Virus record (IMG/VR): IMGVR_UViG_3300022200_008386
Location: 1-21,989 of that record
DNA from: a virus
Reading direction: 5' to 3' (one strand)
DNA: 21,989 nt
In this document: positions 8,829 to 16,412 of the stretch, one piece after another
Layout of the letters: every line of letters begins with the position of its first letter
Numbering within the stretch: the first letter of the stretch is position 1
Translations under genes and position numbers: made by a program
The notes under the pieces: model-generated
Seen by the model: the letters and a program-made list of their open reading frames with translations, nothing else
What the model was told of the DNA's origin: nothing
Databases searched by the model: none

Positions 8829-10271
8829 TCAACTGTTCTCGTAAAAATCAACGATTTTTGTTTGAATATTTTCTGACTGGTATAAATCGATTCGTTTCTC
8901 AGAGTGTTGTTCACTATACCTTAACTGATCAGCAATATCTATAATAACTAATTTATTTTTGTTTTTGTGAAGACGTAACCCACGACCAATTGACTGTAAT
9001 ATTTTAACTTTAGCTTTGCCTCCTGAAGCAAAAATAATGTAATGAAGGTTATTGATACTAATCCCAGTACTGAATATTTTACTAATAGCAATACAAATAA
9101 TGTTATCGTTACTTTCAATAAGTTTTTTAATTTTATCACGTTCTTCAACATCAACATCTCCTTGAATAAAGTATACTTTTTTACTTTCGTCTTGACTTAA
9201 TACATTATATAGCTCTTCCCCGTGTCTAATAAAGTCTACAAGTATAAGAGTGTTCTTTTTTACACCAGTAGATAACTTTTTAATAACGTTGTTCCTAAAA
9301 CCATTGGTAAATAGAAACTCAAACTCTTGTCTATACCGTTCACCAGGGTCATTTATTTCAGTAGAGTAACGAGGTTTAGTTTTGTAATGAAGTTTAACTA
9401 CTTGTACCAAAGCATTACTAACATAATTCTCTAATCGTAACTCGTAACTACCTTTTTCATATATAACAGGTCCTATTTTACCAAATATGTTCCACATATC
9501 AGCATCATTATCGGGTAAGGTACCTGTAAACCCAAATTTATTACTAGTATTAATTTTAGTTACTATTTTATTAATCTTATTTTTAGCTCTTATTTTATGT
9601 ACTTCATCAATAACAAGTACATCTACATAATTAATAAAGTCAATATCACTTTTATCACTTTGTAATATACCCATATTAGCTATAATAACGTTATCAGCTA
9701 TGTTAACCGGGTTACTACCAGTCCATTTACCGTGTGTAAAATTAACTTTATAATTTTCAAAATCAGCAAACGTTTGATTTACCAATCCTAAGTCAGGTAC
9801 AATGATAAGAGCTTTCCATGTATCTTTATTTTGTGATGTTTGGTAAATACGTTCAAGTAAATTAGCCATAGTTAAGGTTTTACCACCAGCAGTAGCTAAC
9901 ACCACCACACCTCTACCAAACTTAACACACTCATCAACAATTTCACCTTGATAATCACGTAATTCTAAAGCTAGGGATACCTTCTCTGCATTAATTGAAG
10001 GTTTAATAATATCTTTTATTGATTCATCTATTACAATAGGTTCATTAGGTAATTCTCTTTTAATATATTTGATTATATCTAAAGTCATACCCACATCATA
10101 CTTACCAGCAGGGGTTATAATATAGGAACGCGTGGGTATAAACCATGCACCACGCCTTCTTGCAAAAACTGCACCTTCGTTAGGGTAAGAAAAATGTTCT
10201 CTAATTAGATCTAATTGATCTGAAAAGATAGTAGCTTTACGTTTTTTATTATCGTAAATAAACTTAGCCAT
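8829..10271 (-). CDS. uvsW: UvsW-like SF2 DNA/RNA helicase
   Basis: ATP-dependent helicase that unwinds R-loops and branched recombination intermediates and helps shift T4-type phages from origin- to recombination-dependent replication. 480 residues (T4 UvsW has 503). Order of motifs: RDYQ (105-108), Walker A ATAGGKT (126-132), IVPDLGLVNQ (motif Ia), VIDEVHK with DEVH at 222-225, GFTGTLP (motif III), then the second RecA domain with LILVDFIRHGEEL, FIQGDVDVEERD and QSIGRGLRLHK (motif VI). The N-terminal 90 residues correspond to the small UvsW N-terminal DNA-binding domain. All catalytic motifs are intact. It is flanked by gene 55 and a GT-A-like gene. Confidence 0.95.
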   Translation of the reverse strand: MAKFIYDNKKRKATIFSDQLDLIREHFSYPNEGAVFARRRGAWFIPTRSYIITPAGKYDVGMTLDIIKYIKRELPNEPIVIDESIKDIIKPSINAEKVSLALELRDYQGEIVDECVKFGRGVVVLATAGGKTLTMANLLERIYQTSQNKDTWKALIIVPDLGLVNQTFADFENYKVNFTHGKWTGSNPVNIADNVIIANMGILQSDKSDIDFINYVDVLVIDEVHKIRAKNKINKIVTKINTSNKFGFTGTLPDNDADMWNIFGKIGPVIYEKGSYELRLENYVSNALVQVVKLHYKTKPRYSTEINDPGERYRQEFEFLFTNGFRNNVIKKLSTGVKKNTLILVDFIRHGEELYNVLSQDESKKVYFIQGDVDVEERDKIKKLIESNDNIICIAISKIFSTGISINNLHYIIFASGGKAKVKILQSIGRGLRLHKNKNKLVIIDIADQLRYSEQHSEKRIDLYQSENIQTKIVDFYENS

Positions 10272-10307
10272 TTAAGATATAATAATATATATACTTAAAC
10301 AGTCAAG

Positions 10308-11117
10308 CTACTGAGGTAGTTCTTCTGGTGTTAAACCTGCACCGAATTTATCATATTCGGAAACATCGACGGTGAAATTGTCTTTTTCAAATATGTCGCG
10401 AAAATACTCAATATATAACCTATCAAATTTACCCCATCTTACTAACTCTACATAATTAAGCAAAGGCGAATCACCCTGACCTGGGTACCTATCTAAAAAT
10501 GTACCACCTTTACCGTGTTTGCAAGATATGTATTTCCATTTCTTGGAATAATCTCTAAAGTTTTCATCTGTTTCAAGCACCCAACCTGAATATACATCTT
10601 CTCTAGTTTTAAGCAACTCAACAAAACGTTCTTTATTCCAGATAGCAGCTTGAAGTGAATTTCTATACTCATTATCAAGTGAGATAAAACCAAAATTTTC
10701 ATTGTTAATAATACCTTCTTCTATATCTAAATCAGTATCAGGTTCAGGCATTGATAAACATCTAATTTTAGTTATATCGTTTTTGTCCATATAACTAATA
10801 GCTTGTGTAAAATTATCAGTCACTACATCTCTAACTAGTATTTGATCTTCACACATATATAAAATGTATTTGGTATCTATTTTATCTAATGCATGAAGAA
10901 GCATACCTTTAAAATGAGATGCATCAGGTTGTGGCTTAATGTTTGTAGTTTCAAAATTAATCACTTTACTATTATAGTGATTAAAGTTACAAACAGAAAC
11001 AACTTTATAAGGGCAATCAGGCCAATGTTTGACAAAATACTTTTCCCAAACTTTTATAATAGGTTGGTAATGGTCTGATGATAAAACTAAAATGGTTAAA
11101 TCAGAGTCTGTCTTCAT
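10308..11117 (-). CDS. Putative GT-A-like glycosyltransferase
   Basis: 269-residue cytosolic protein without membrane segments. The N-terminus DLTILVLSSDHYQPIIKVW, the strand YKVVSVCNF and the segment KYILYMCEDQILVRD look like a GT-A fold: an N-terminal Rossmann strand and an acidic motif (EDQ) where a DxD would sit. Farther on are LQAAIWNKERFVELLK and VLETDENFRDY, resembling the acceptor region with the catalytic acid in ETDEN. I do not recognise a named family, so glycosyltransferase is inferred from these patterns and from the sugar genes beside it. The start overlaps the end of the upstream nucleotidyltransferase by 17 bp, implying coupled expression. Confidence 0.55.
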   Translation of the reverse strand: MKTDSDLTILVLSSDHYQPIIKVWEKYFVKHWPDCPYKVVSVCNFNHYNSKVINFETTNIKPQPDASHFKGMLLHALDKIDTKYILYMCEDQILVRDVVTDNFTQAISYMDKNDITKIRCLSMPEPDTDLDIEEGIINNENFGFISLDNEYRNSLQAAIWNKERFVELLKTREDVYSGWVLETDENFRDYSKKWKYISCKHGKGGTFLDRYPGQGDSPLLNYVELVRWGKFDRLYIEYFRDIFEKDNFTVDVSEYDKFGAGLTPEELPQ

Positions 11118-11829
11118 AAAGGCTTAAACTAGGTACATCACCTACTACGTTTTGTTTTTCAGATTGTTTAAGTTTAAAATCTTTTACTATTTTACCTTCT
11201 TCAATTAGAGGATTAAAAGTTAATGATACGTATATTTCATCGTTATATGTTAACCCTTGTTCTTTTGCTTTTTCAAACGACCTAAAATAGTCACTAGCTT
11301 TTTTCCAGTAATGAGTACCAATTAACCCTTCATTTGAAATGATAGTTTTTTCCATAACGTCAATAGCTTCACGTTTATGATTATATCTTGCGTAGCTGTA
11401 ATGAGGGTCTACCACATTAATGGTAACTAACACTGCATCATACTCATCGTTTTTTACAAACTCAATAAACCTGTTACTATCCCAATCAAGTATTTGATCA
11501 ACATTAGTTTGTAACATAGGTTCATCATCAGGAATAATACCTTTTAGTTGATACAGTGTTTCAGCAGGTCCAGAAGTAACTTTAGGTAAGTAAACTACTT
11601 TAGCCTTTTCACAAAAACCTTTTATAACGTTATCTACATCATATTCATCTTTATGTTCTTCCAATGCTATGAAATAAACATTACTCGCAACATGATCTAA
11701 GTTTAATGATTCATAAGCACGTTGAACCATTGTTTTGCCTTTTATATCAATAAAAGGTTTTGGGGTTTCTATACCTTCATTAGAAAAAGAAGAACTTTTT
11801 CCTGCCATTGGAATTACAATATTCATCAT
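11101..11829 (-). CDS. Sugar-phosphate nucleotidyltransferase (NTP-transferase family)
   Basis: Probably activates a sugar phosphate (or similar) with an NTP. 242 residues, or 241 if the second ATG at 11826 is used. The N-terminus NIVIPMAGKSSSF followed by GIETPKPFIDIKGKTM is the nucleotidyltransferase signature: a Gly-rich phosphate loop, here AGKSS rather than GxGxR, then the PKP lysine. TSGPAETLYQLKGI and LQTNVDQILDWD match the region holding the metal-binding Asp of capsule-type NTP transferases. It overlaps the 3' end of the HAD phosphatase gene by 50 bp in another frame and the next glycosyltransferase by 17 bp. The missing Arg in the phosphate loop is unusual. Substrate unknown; the adjacent YrbI-type phosphatase suggests a shared sugar pathway. 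Confidence 0.75.
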   Translation of the reverse strand: MMNIVIPMAGKSSSFSNEGIETPKPFIDIKGKTMVQRAYESLNLDHVASNVYFIALEEHKDEYDVDNVIKGFCEKAKVVYLPKVTSGPAETLYQLKGIIPDDEPMLQTNVDQILDWDSNRFIEFVKNDEYDAVLVTINVVDPHYSYARYNHKREAIDVMEKTIISNEGLIGTHYWKKASDYFRSFEKAKEQGLTYNDEIYVSLTFNPLIEEGKIVKDFKLKQSEKQNVVGDVPSLSLYEDRL

Positions 11830-12310
11830 CCTTTAATTTGTATTTAATTGTTGAAAAAACGCAGTCAGCTACACCTTCACCACCACGTATAGGTAACACA
11901 TTTACACCTTTAATATTTCTAATATCGTAAATTGCATCACACGGACAGTATTTAAACCCAACTGCTTTCATTATTTCATAATCTTGATAATCATCACCAA
12001 CATAACCAACATGGGAAGGTTTAATACTATCTAGATTACAAATATGAATCAGTTTTTCTACTTTGTTAGTAATATTAGGGTTAACATAATAACATTTCAC
12101 CTTTTTACTTTTAGCATAAGCTTGATTAATTTCCTTACTACCTGTAAAAAGAGCAACATCAATATCAAGTTCCTTTTTAAACCGTCTTAATGCAGTTATA
12201 TCTTTATAGTTATACTGTTTATATGTGACATAACTGACCTCATCATAAGAAGCTTTACCGTCTGTTAATACACCATCTACATCAAACAAAATTAGTTTAG
12301 GTTTATTCAT
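11780..12310 (-). CDS. KdsC/YrbI-type HAD phosphatase
   Basis: 176-residue phosphatase of the HAD superfamily, close in size and motifs to KdsC (KDO-8-phosphate phosphatase). Motif I FDVDGVLTDG (9-18) carries both catalytic Asp, motif II is LFTGS (54-58), a Lys follows near 83, and motif IV is GYVGDDYQDYE (102-112). GGEGVADCV near 143 corresponds to the GGxGxxRE segment of KdsC-like enzymes. Members act on phosphorylated sugars such as KDO or sialic-acid-like 8/9-carbon acids, but in other capsule pathways the substrate differs. The start overlaps the uvsY stop (TAATG). The last dozen residues (NSNGRKKFFFF) are read from the overlap with the nucleotidyltransferase and are not conserved family sequence. 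Confidence 0.85.
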   Translation of the reverse strand: MNKPKLILFDVDGVLTDGKASYDEVSYVTYKQYNYKDITALRRFKKELDIDVALFTGSKEINQAYAKSKKVKCYYVNPNITNKVEKLIHICNLDSIKPSHVGYVGDDYQDYEIMKAVGFKYCPCDAIYDIRNIKGVNVLPIRGGEGVADCVFSTIKYKLKDDEYCNSNGRKKFFFF

Positions 12311-12708
12311 TACATTGTTTCGAGTTTTTGTATCTCTATAATATTTTTTATGTCATAACTCATACCGCTAAATATTTTTTCAATCTTTTCTAAAAACTCA
12401 ATTATAAGTTCTTGTTCACCTATTTGTAAGGAAAGTTCCTTAATTGGTTCTGTATTCCATGCTACCTTTTCAGCAGCTGGTACTGATAATCTAACAGCAC
12501 TACTTTCTTGAATAGATTTTGTTATCTTTTGTATAAGTTTGCTCTTTTTAGTTTTTAAATTATTAAGTTCTTGTTTATGTCTCATTAAACGTCCAACCCA
12601 AAGATGTTTACGTCCTGGTAACTTCATTTGAGCATCTTTAATGTTAAACTCATCTAACACTAAATGTTCTTTGAGCTCATTATTATATTGATCTATTAAT
12701 TCAGACAT
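12310..12708 (-). CDS. uvsY: UvsY-like recombination mediator
   Basis: 132 residues (T4 UvsY has 137). UvsY loads the UvsX recombinase onto gp32-coated single-stranded DNA. The similarity is of the same length and layout: an N-terminal acidic helix, a basic middle GRKHLWVGRLMRHKQELNNL containing the W..R/K DNA-binding pattern of T4 UvsY (SKWLNKH...KKEML), a second helical region, and a C-terminal helix FLEKIEKIFSGMSYDIKNII that corresponds to T4 FCSGALDAIKSRGFAIKHI. Its place at the head of the leftward block with uvsW supports the assignment. A CATAAT box lies 8 nt before the ATG; the stop overlaps the HAD phosphatase start by one base. Confidence 0.8.
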   Translation of the reverse strand: MSELIDQYNNELKEHLVLDEFNIKDAQMKLPGRKHLWVGRLMRHKQELNNLKTKKSKLIQKITKSIQESSAVRLSVPAAEKVAWNTEPIKELSLQIGEQELIIEFLEKIEKIFSGMSYDIKNIIEIQKLETM

Positions 12709-12716
12709 CTAAATAG

Positions 12717-12722
12717 ATTATG
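12717..12722 (-). promoter_or_regulatory. Candidate -10 box for uvsY
   Basis: On the minus strand CATAAT is followed by CTATTTAG and the uvsY ATG, the same 8-nt gap as at gene 46. It is a plausible early/middle -10 element in the 29-nt divergent gap. No -35 or MotA box was recognised. Confidence 0.25.
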
Positions 12723-12723
12723 C

Positions 12724-12731
12724 TATAAATA
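12724..12731 (+). promoter_or_regulatory. T4-type late promoter TATAAATA
   Basis: Exact match to the T4 late -10 consensus recognised by gp55. The ATG of the next gene is at 12738. Since T4 late transcripts start six bases past the last A of the box, the predicted start is 12737, one base before the ATG. Confidence 0.7.
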
Positions 12732-12737
12732 CTATTA

Positions 12738-12947
12738 ATGTCAACGTTTAAAAACATATTTTTAAAGTTGCTTGACGAAGATGGTAATGTAGCTGGACCC
12801 GGCGGGGCTTTAGGTACATGGACATCGTCCCAATTTTCTGGTGATAATTACGCTCCAGGTGATTATAGAATGCCTAAAGTATTAGGAAGTGTTCAACGAC
12901 GTAATACTAAAAAGAAGCGTAAAAAGAAAAAGAAGAAAAATGGTTGA
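12738..12947 (+). CDS. Small Lys-rich protein with capsid-targeting-like leader
   Basis: 69 residues, first gene of the rightward late block. The N-terminus MSTFKNIFLKLLDEDGN is a short amphipathic helix ending in L-D-E before Asp, resembling the leader and cleavage site of T4 internal head proteins. A Gly/Ser-rich middle follows (GPGGALGTWTSSQF), then a DNA-binding-like tail KKKRKKKKKKNG. Predicted to be packaged in the head and to neutralise DNA charge; this is inference. The purine run encoding the tail lies directly before the next start codon (12940), which overlaps this gene's stop by 8 bp. An exact TATAAATA lies 6 nt upstream. Confidence 0.7.
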   Translation: MSTFKNIFLKLLDEDGNVAGPGGALGTWTSSQFSGDNYAPGDYRMPKVLGSVQRRNTKKKRKKKKKKNG

Positions 12948-13356
12948 TAATTTAGGGCATTGGACTTATAATGGTAAAAAAGAAGATATACCTGAGAACT
13001 TTTTCGGCTTTATCTACATTATAACCAATACTGTTACCGGCAAAAAATATATCGGTAAAAAACAGGCGCAAAAGATAGCTAAACTTCCCCCTCTTAAAGG
13101 TAAATCACGCCGCAGACATGTAGTAAAAGAAACAGATTGGAAAACATACACCTCTTCATCTGATAAGGTTAATCACGATCTAATTGAGTACGGTAAAGAT
13201 AAGTTTATGTTCGAAATAGTTAGGTTCTGTAATTCTAAATCTGAATTAGCATATTATGAAGCAAAGTTACAGTTTGATAATGATGTACTACTTAACGAGG
13301 ATAAATTCTACAACGGAATAATTAACTTAAGACTAGGTAAGATAAAAAAGAGTTGA
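12940..13356 (+). CDS. GIY-YIG family putative nuclease
   Basis: 138 residues from the ATG at 12940. An upstream ATG at 12889 would extend it through the preceding gene's Lys-rich tail in another frame and is unlikely. The GIY-YIG domain is complete: FIYIITNTVTGKKYIGKK (GIY as FIY, then YIG), the basic helix KGKSRRRH with the catalytic Arg, AYYEAKLQF with the metal-binding Glu, and a late Asn in YNGIINLRLG. Many T4-like phages carry similar small GIY-YIG proteins, some being homing endonucleases (Seg family). Here no extra DNA-binding domain is visible, so a free-standing processing or recombination nuclease is as likely as homing. It has no capsid-targeting leader. Confidence 0.75.
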   Translation: MVDNLGHWTYNGKKEDIPENFFGFIYIITNTVTGKKYIGKKQAQKIAKLPPLKGKSRRRHVVKETDWKTYTSSSDKVNHDLIEYGKDKFMFEIVRFCNSKSELAYYEAKLQFDNDVLLNEDKFYNGIINLRLGKIKKS

Positions 13357-13386
13357 ACTAGTCTGCAGACACGTTAAAATCACATT

Positions 13387-13947
13387 GTGAGATTAGATCT
13401 GCCAGAGTATAATGTTACATTAATTGATTATCAACAGATACATTTATCTTTTGAGCAGCGGTTAATAGATGAACTCCATAATCTTCAGTTACTTGACTCA
13501 CTTTACGATTTATCTAAGGATTGCAGAAAATTAATACTTCATTTTACCATTAAAGAAACGGTAGACTATTTAAATTCTTATAAAACCACTAATAAATTAC
13601 TACTTTACTTTAATAACACACAATTTTACGATAGTGAGGTGTTGAAATATATAGATGAATCCGTATATTTGAAATTAGTAACTAAGATGTTGTTAAGGAT
13701 AAGGACTATTTTACCTATTAAAGTTGTTATCTCGAGTAAGAGTTTAGAGTTTTTCAGTCATTTGTTAACTATAGATGATGGTAGAGCTAGAGGCACGTTA
13801 ATTAGAATAGTTGATACAGTTAATAAGTTTAAAGTAGAAAATTTTACATTTGAAAAGGTTAAAAAGTTTGCAATGGTAAATGAACTTAACTTTTTATCTG
13901 GTGAGTATTTTAACAATATAAAAACTAAACAGATTGCTTTTAAATAA
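13387..13947 (+). CDS. Unknown 186-aa protein (GTG start)
   Basis: I do not recognise this gene. The start is a GTG at 13387; a TGA directly overlaps upstream in another frame and no ATG is available before the conserved-looking start LPEYNVTLIDYQQIHLSF. The protein is rich in Leu, Ile and Lys, probably mostly helical, without membrane segment, cysteine motif or nucleotide-binding loop. It has no capsid-targeting-like leader, unlike its downstream neighbours. T4-like genomes have baseplate-hub genes after uvsY (25, 26, 51), and size would fit a hub or assembly factor, but I see no sequence match, so the role is open. Gap to the next start is 8 nt. Confidence 0.6.
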   Translation: MRLDLPEYNVTLIDYQQIHLSFEQRLIDELHNLQLLDSLYDLSKDCRKLILHFTIKETVDYLNSYKTTNKLLLYFNNTQFYDSEVLKYIDESVYLKLVTKMLLRIRTILPIKVVISSKSLEFFSHLLTIDDGRARGTLIRIVDTVNKFKVENFTFEKVKKFAMVNELNFLSGEYFNNIKTKQIAFK

Positions 13948-13950
13948 ATA
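13943..13950 (+). promoter_or_regulatory. Near-consensus late promoter box (AATAAATA)
   Basis: Seven of eight bases match TATAAATA and the spacing to the ATG at 13956 is exactly 5 nt, as at 20151 and 20174, which would place the transcript start on the A of the ATG. The box lies in the last codons of the preceding gene. AT-rich context lowers the certainty. Confidence 0.35.
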
Positions 13951-13955
13951 TAAAT

Positions 13956-14471
13956 ATGAAGTTCGACCAAGCCATTAAAGAAGGGTTTGCAAATTACGTT
14001 TCAGAAGACGAAGATCAGATTTCTATTGGTAGAGATGTTTTAGAATCTATCAGAGATTTGATTAATGATGACGATGTAGTTAAAATTGCAGTAGAAAAAC
14101 ATAGAGATAACCCTAATCTGTTTAAAGCTATTAACAAATTAATTTTTAAAGTAGATAGTTTACTTGCTCCCAAGAAAGAAGAGTTTCCAGAAGATGAAAT
14201 GACTTTGGGTGACCCTACTCGTAAAAATAGTTCTGTATCTGGAGTTAAAAACTTAGGTAGTAGTTACAATTTAGATGACCATGTTGAGCAAGCTGCAGCA
14301 AAGGCTAATAAATTACAAAAATTTGGTGGATCATTTGGTGTAGGAGTCGGTGCTTATGGTGCAGCTAATGCTGCTGTAAAAAGAAGAGATAAAGTTGTAG
14401 GTCTTGCTGCTAAAAAATATGATGAAGTTACTAAAAATATTGAAAATGTATTGAAAAGACAAAAACCATAA
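13956..14471 (+). CDS. Putative internal head protein with capsid-targeting-like leader
   Basis: 171 residues of unknown family. The N-terminus MKFDQAIKEGFANYVSEDED is an amphipathic helix ending in V-S-E before Asp, a possible prohead-protease site. Residues 25-70 are a charged helical region. The middle is acidic (KKEEFPEDEMTLGDP). From about 125 a Gly/Ala-rich stretch FGGSFGVGVGAYGAANAA is followed by a basic helical tail ending KRQKP. The Gly/Ala segment plus cationic tail could interact with membranes or DNA, which is only a guess. It starts a chain of closely spaced plus-strand genes (6 nt to the next). Confidence 0.6.
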   Translation: MKFDQAIKEGFANYVSEDEDQISIGRDVLESIRDLINDDDVVKIAVEKHRDNPNLFKAINKLIFKVDSLLAPKKEEFPEDEMTLGDPTRKNSSVSGVKNLGSSYNLDDHVEQAAAKANKLQKFGGSFGVGVGAYGAANAAVKRRDKVVGLAAKKYDEVTKNIENVLKRQKP

Positions 14472-14477
14472 AAAATT

Positions 14478-14843
14478 ATGAAAATTAAAACTCACAGCAA
14501 ATTTTTTAGTTTAATTGGTAACAAGTATAAAATGCTTGAAGAACAGCCTGTTGATCCAACTGCTCAAATGTCTATGCCACCTGCTGCTCCTAATCCTGCA
14601 GCAGCCGCCCCTGCAGTACCAGCTGAACCTGCCCCAGAACCTGAAGTAAAGCAGTTAACACCTGAAGGTGAAGTTGAATTGATCAGACTTATTCGTAAGG
14701 CATTAGTTTTAGAACCAACTGAAGGTACTATTCCTCCTTCTATCTTAGATGATGAAATTAATGAAGAAAATGGTCGCGAAATATTGTCTAAACTTAAACA
14801 GTTTATAAATTCTTATTCAGACGACCCTGATATAGATTATTAA
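14478..14843 (+). CDS. Pro/Ala-rich small virion-module protein with leader-like N-terminus
   Basis: 121 residues. The N-terminus MKIKTHSKFFSLIGNKYKML followed by EEQP is basic-amphipathic and contains M-L-E, a possible cleavage site near residue 21. Residues 25-60 form a disordered linker of Pro and Ala (PAAAAPAVPAEPAPEPEV). The C-terminal domain begins LTPEGEVELIRLIRKAL and ends in an acidic tail DDPDIDY. The tripartite design (targeting leader, flexible Pro/Ala spacer, small helical domain) suggests a virion or scaffold component. I cannot name the family. Confidence 0.55.
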   Translation: MKIKTHSKFFSLIGNKYKMLEEQPVDPTAQMSMPPAAPNPAAAAPAVPAEPAPEPEVKQLTPEGEVELIRLIRKALVLEPTEGTIPPSILDDEINEENGREILSKLKQFINSYSDDPDIDY

Positions 14844-14844
14844 T

Positions 14845-16410
14845 ATGAGCAAATATAGATCATTAGCAGATATATACAGCGATAACGCTTTTAAACGTGT
14901 ACCTAAATTACAAAGACAAAAAGTGATTGGTGAGGACGTTAAAATATTTTTTCAGACAGAAATTGATGATGAACCTAAAATCGTAGGTTCACTTAACGAT
15001 GAACAAGCTTCGAAGTTAAGAAGAAAAATTATTAACCAATCTGGTGGTGTAGCTTCTCTGCTTAACGACTTATTAATTAAATCTCATTGGAAAGGTTCAA
15101 ATGAAAAAGAATATATATCTAAAGTTTTAGGCCCAGTAGTTGAAGCTGTAGAATCAAATACCGATGTTGATAAGAAAAATTTAGAACAATTTATAAAAGA
15201 TAAAAGAGAGTTAACATTTTTTATTGATACTCTCGATCAAGCTGCTGAATCTGAAACCGATTTCAACATATTTGAACAAATTGAACCTCTTTTACAAGAT
15301 ATATTTATTACAGATGCCCATGATACCGTTGTTGATATTTTCCTTATTAACCCTACGTTAAATAACATAGGTACGGGTAAGGGAGAAATATTAATTTCTA
15401 TGTTTACTAATGCAGTTAAAGGCGATGTGGGTGATTTATATTTTAACGGTTATGGTGATGTAGAAGTAAAAGGGTTAAAAGGTAGACCAGGTACATCTGG
15501 TAATGCATCAAGATCGATTGAATTATTACCTAAATTACTTTATAATAAAAAAGGTTCAGACGTTCATACAGGGGAAGGTATAAGAGATAAATTTCAACAA
15601 TCAGTAGGTGTTAGAAATGAACTTTATGATTACATTAATAATAAACTTTATAATGTAATGATCAAAAAAGGCGAAAAATATATTTCTTCTTATAATGAAA
15701 TAAAAAACATTATTGATACAGAATTAGATAAATTAGATGAAAATGAAAATATAACTAAAGAATTTCTAGAAAATTTAAAAGATAATTTACATGCCGAAAT
15801 TAACTCTTTAGTAACCTTTATAACACAAAGAACTACTCTTAAAAATAAGGTTACAAATTATATTAATTCATTAAAGGACTATTTAATAGCATCAACAAAT
15901 AGAATGGATTATGTACCTAAAGTAAAAAAACGAAAAAATAAAAAATCCGGTGAAATAGAAGAAACAGGTCCTACTACAACTGATGTATTTCAAAATTTCT
16001 TTCTAAACGAATGGGGGTTAAGTATAGATGATATAATAGAAGGATTTTTACTTGCAGCTAATGAAAATAAATTTAATAAAAAAGAATTTGAAGAGGGACT
16101 AAAAGAAATATTACTTTCCGATAATAATTTAAGAAAACTTCGCAGAAATAATGACGATATATTGTTACGCGCTATTATTGGTGCAATGCAAGTTTCAATG
16201 TATAAGGAAAAAGAAGGATTTAAAGTAATACTTTTTATAAATGATAATACAGGTAATGCTTTACCTTTTAAATCTAAAGGTGATACTGTAAAAGAACGAT
16301 TTATATATACTTTTAATAAATTTCAACAATTAATGAATAAAAATTTATTAAAAATTGGGTTAAACATTGATGATAGATCTAATGGCGTACCAATATCATA
16401 TATCGGTTAA
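14845..16410 (+). CDS. PD-(D/E)XK nuclease-like protein
   Basis: 521 residues. The segment from 178 reads GKGE, then GDVGDLYFNGYGDVEVKG (193-210): the Glu of GKGE (181), Asp of GDL (197) and E-V-K (207/209) match the E...D...ExK active site of the PD-(D/E)XK nucleases, in the form seen in several phage and restriction-type enzymes. GRPG after the motif resembles the GxGGR turn that often follows. The remainder is helical and charged, unlike anything I recognise. The N-terminus SLADIYSDNAF aligns by eye with SLQELYEATLS of the 175-aa minus-strand protein but lacks the Glu, so it may be a degenerate or uncleaved targeting leader. The ligase-like gene follows after 2 nt. Confidence 0.65.
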   Translation: MSKYRSLADIYSDNAFKRVPKLQRQKVIGEDVKIFFQTEIDDEPKIVGSLNDEQASKLRRKIINQSGGVASLLNDLLIKSHWKGSNEKEYISKVLGPVVEAVESNTDVDKKNLEQFIKDKRELTFFIDTLDQAAESETDFNIFEQIEPLLQDIFITDAHDTVVDIFLINPTLNNIGTGKGEILISMFTNAVKGDVGDLYFNGYGDVEVKGLKGRPGTSGNASRSIELLPKLLYNKKGSDVHTGEGIRDKFQQSVGVRNELYDYINNKLYNVMIKKGEKYISSYNEIKNIIDTELDKLDENENITKEFLENLKDNLHAEINSLVTFITQRTTLKNKVTNYINSLKDYLIASTNRMDYVPKVKKRKNKKSGEIEETGPTTTDVFQNFFLNEWGLSIDDIIEGFLLAANENKFNKKEFEEGLKEILLSDNNLRKLRRNNDDILLRAIIGAMQVSMYKEKEGFKVILFINDNTGNALPFKSKGDTVKERFIYTFNKFQQLMNKNLLKIGLNIDDRSNGVPISYIG

Positions 16411-16412
16411 TT

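Noticed and set aside
11780-11829. Programmed frameshift producing a phosphatase-nucleotidyltransferase fusion
   Set aside because: A TAA lies in the nucleotidyltransferase frame two codons before its ATG, and the shift would need to be +1 without a clear slippery site; ordinary overlapping starts explain it.
12889-12939. Upstream start for the GIY-YIG protein
   Set aside because: The extension is a different-frame reading of the Lys-rich tail of the preceding gene; the ATG at 12940 is closer to the domain.
12940-13356. Homing endonuclease insertion
   Set aside because: The GIY-YIG gene interrupts no recognisable gene and has no visible DNA-binding repeat; intron or homing status is unsupported.
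13949-13956. Exact TATAAATA ending on the A of the ATG at 13956
   Set aside because: T4 late spacing would start the transcript at about 13962, inside the gene, with no later start codon. The near-match AATAAATA at 13943 has the spacing seen at the other late boxes, so I listed that one instead.
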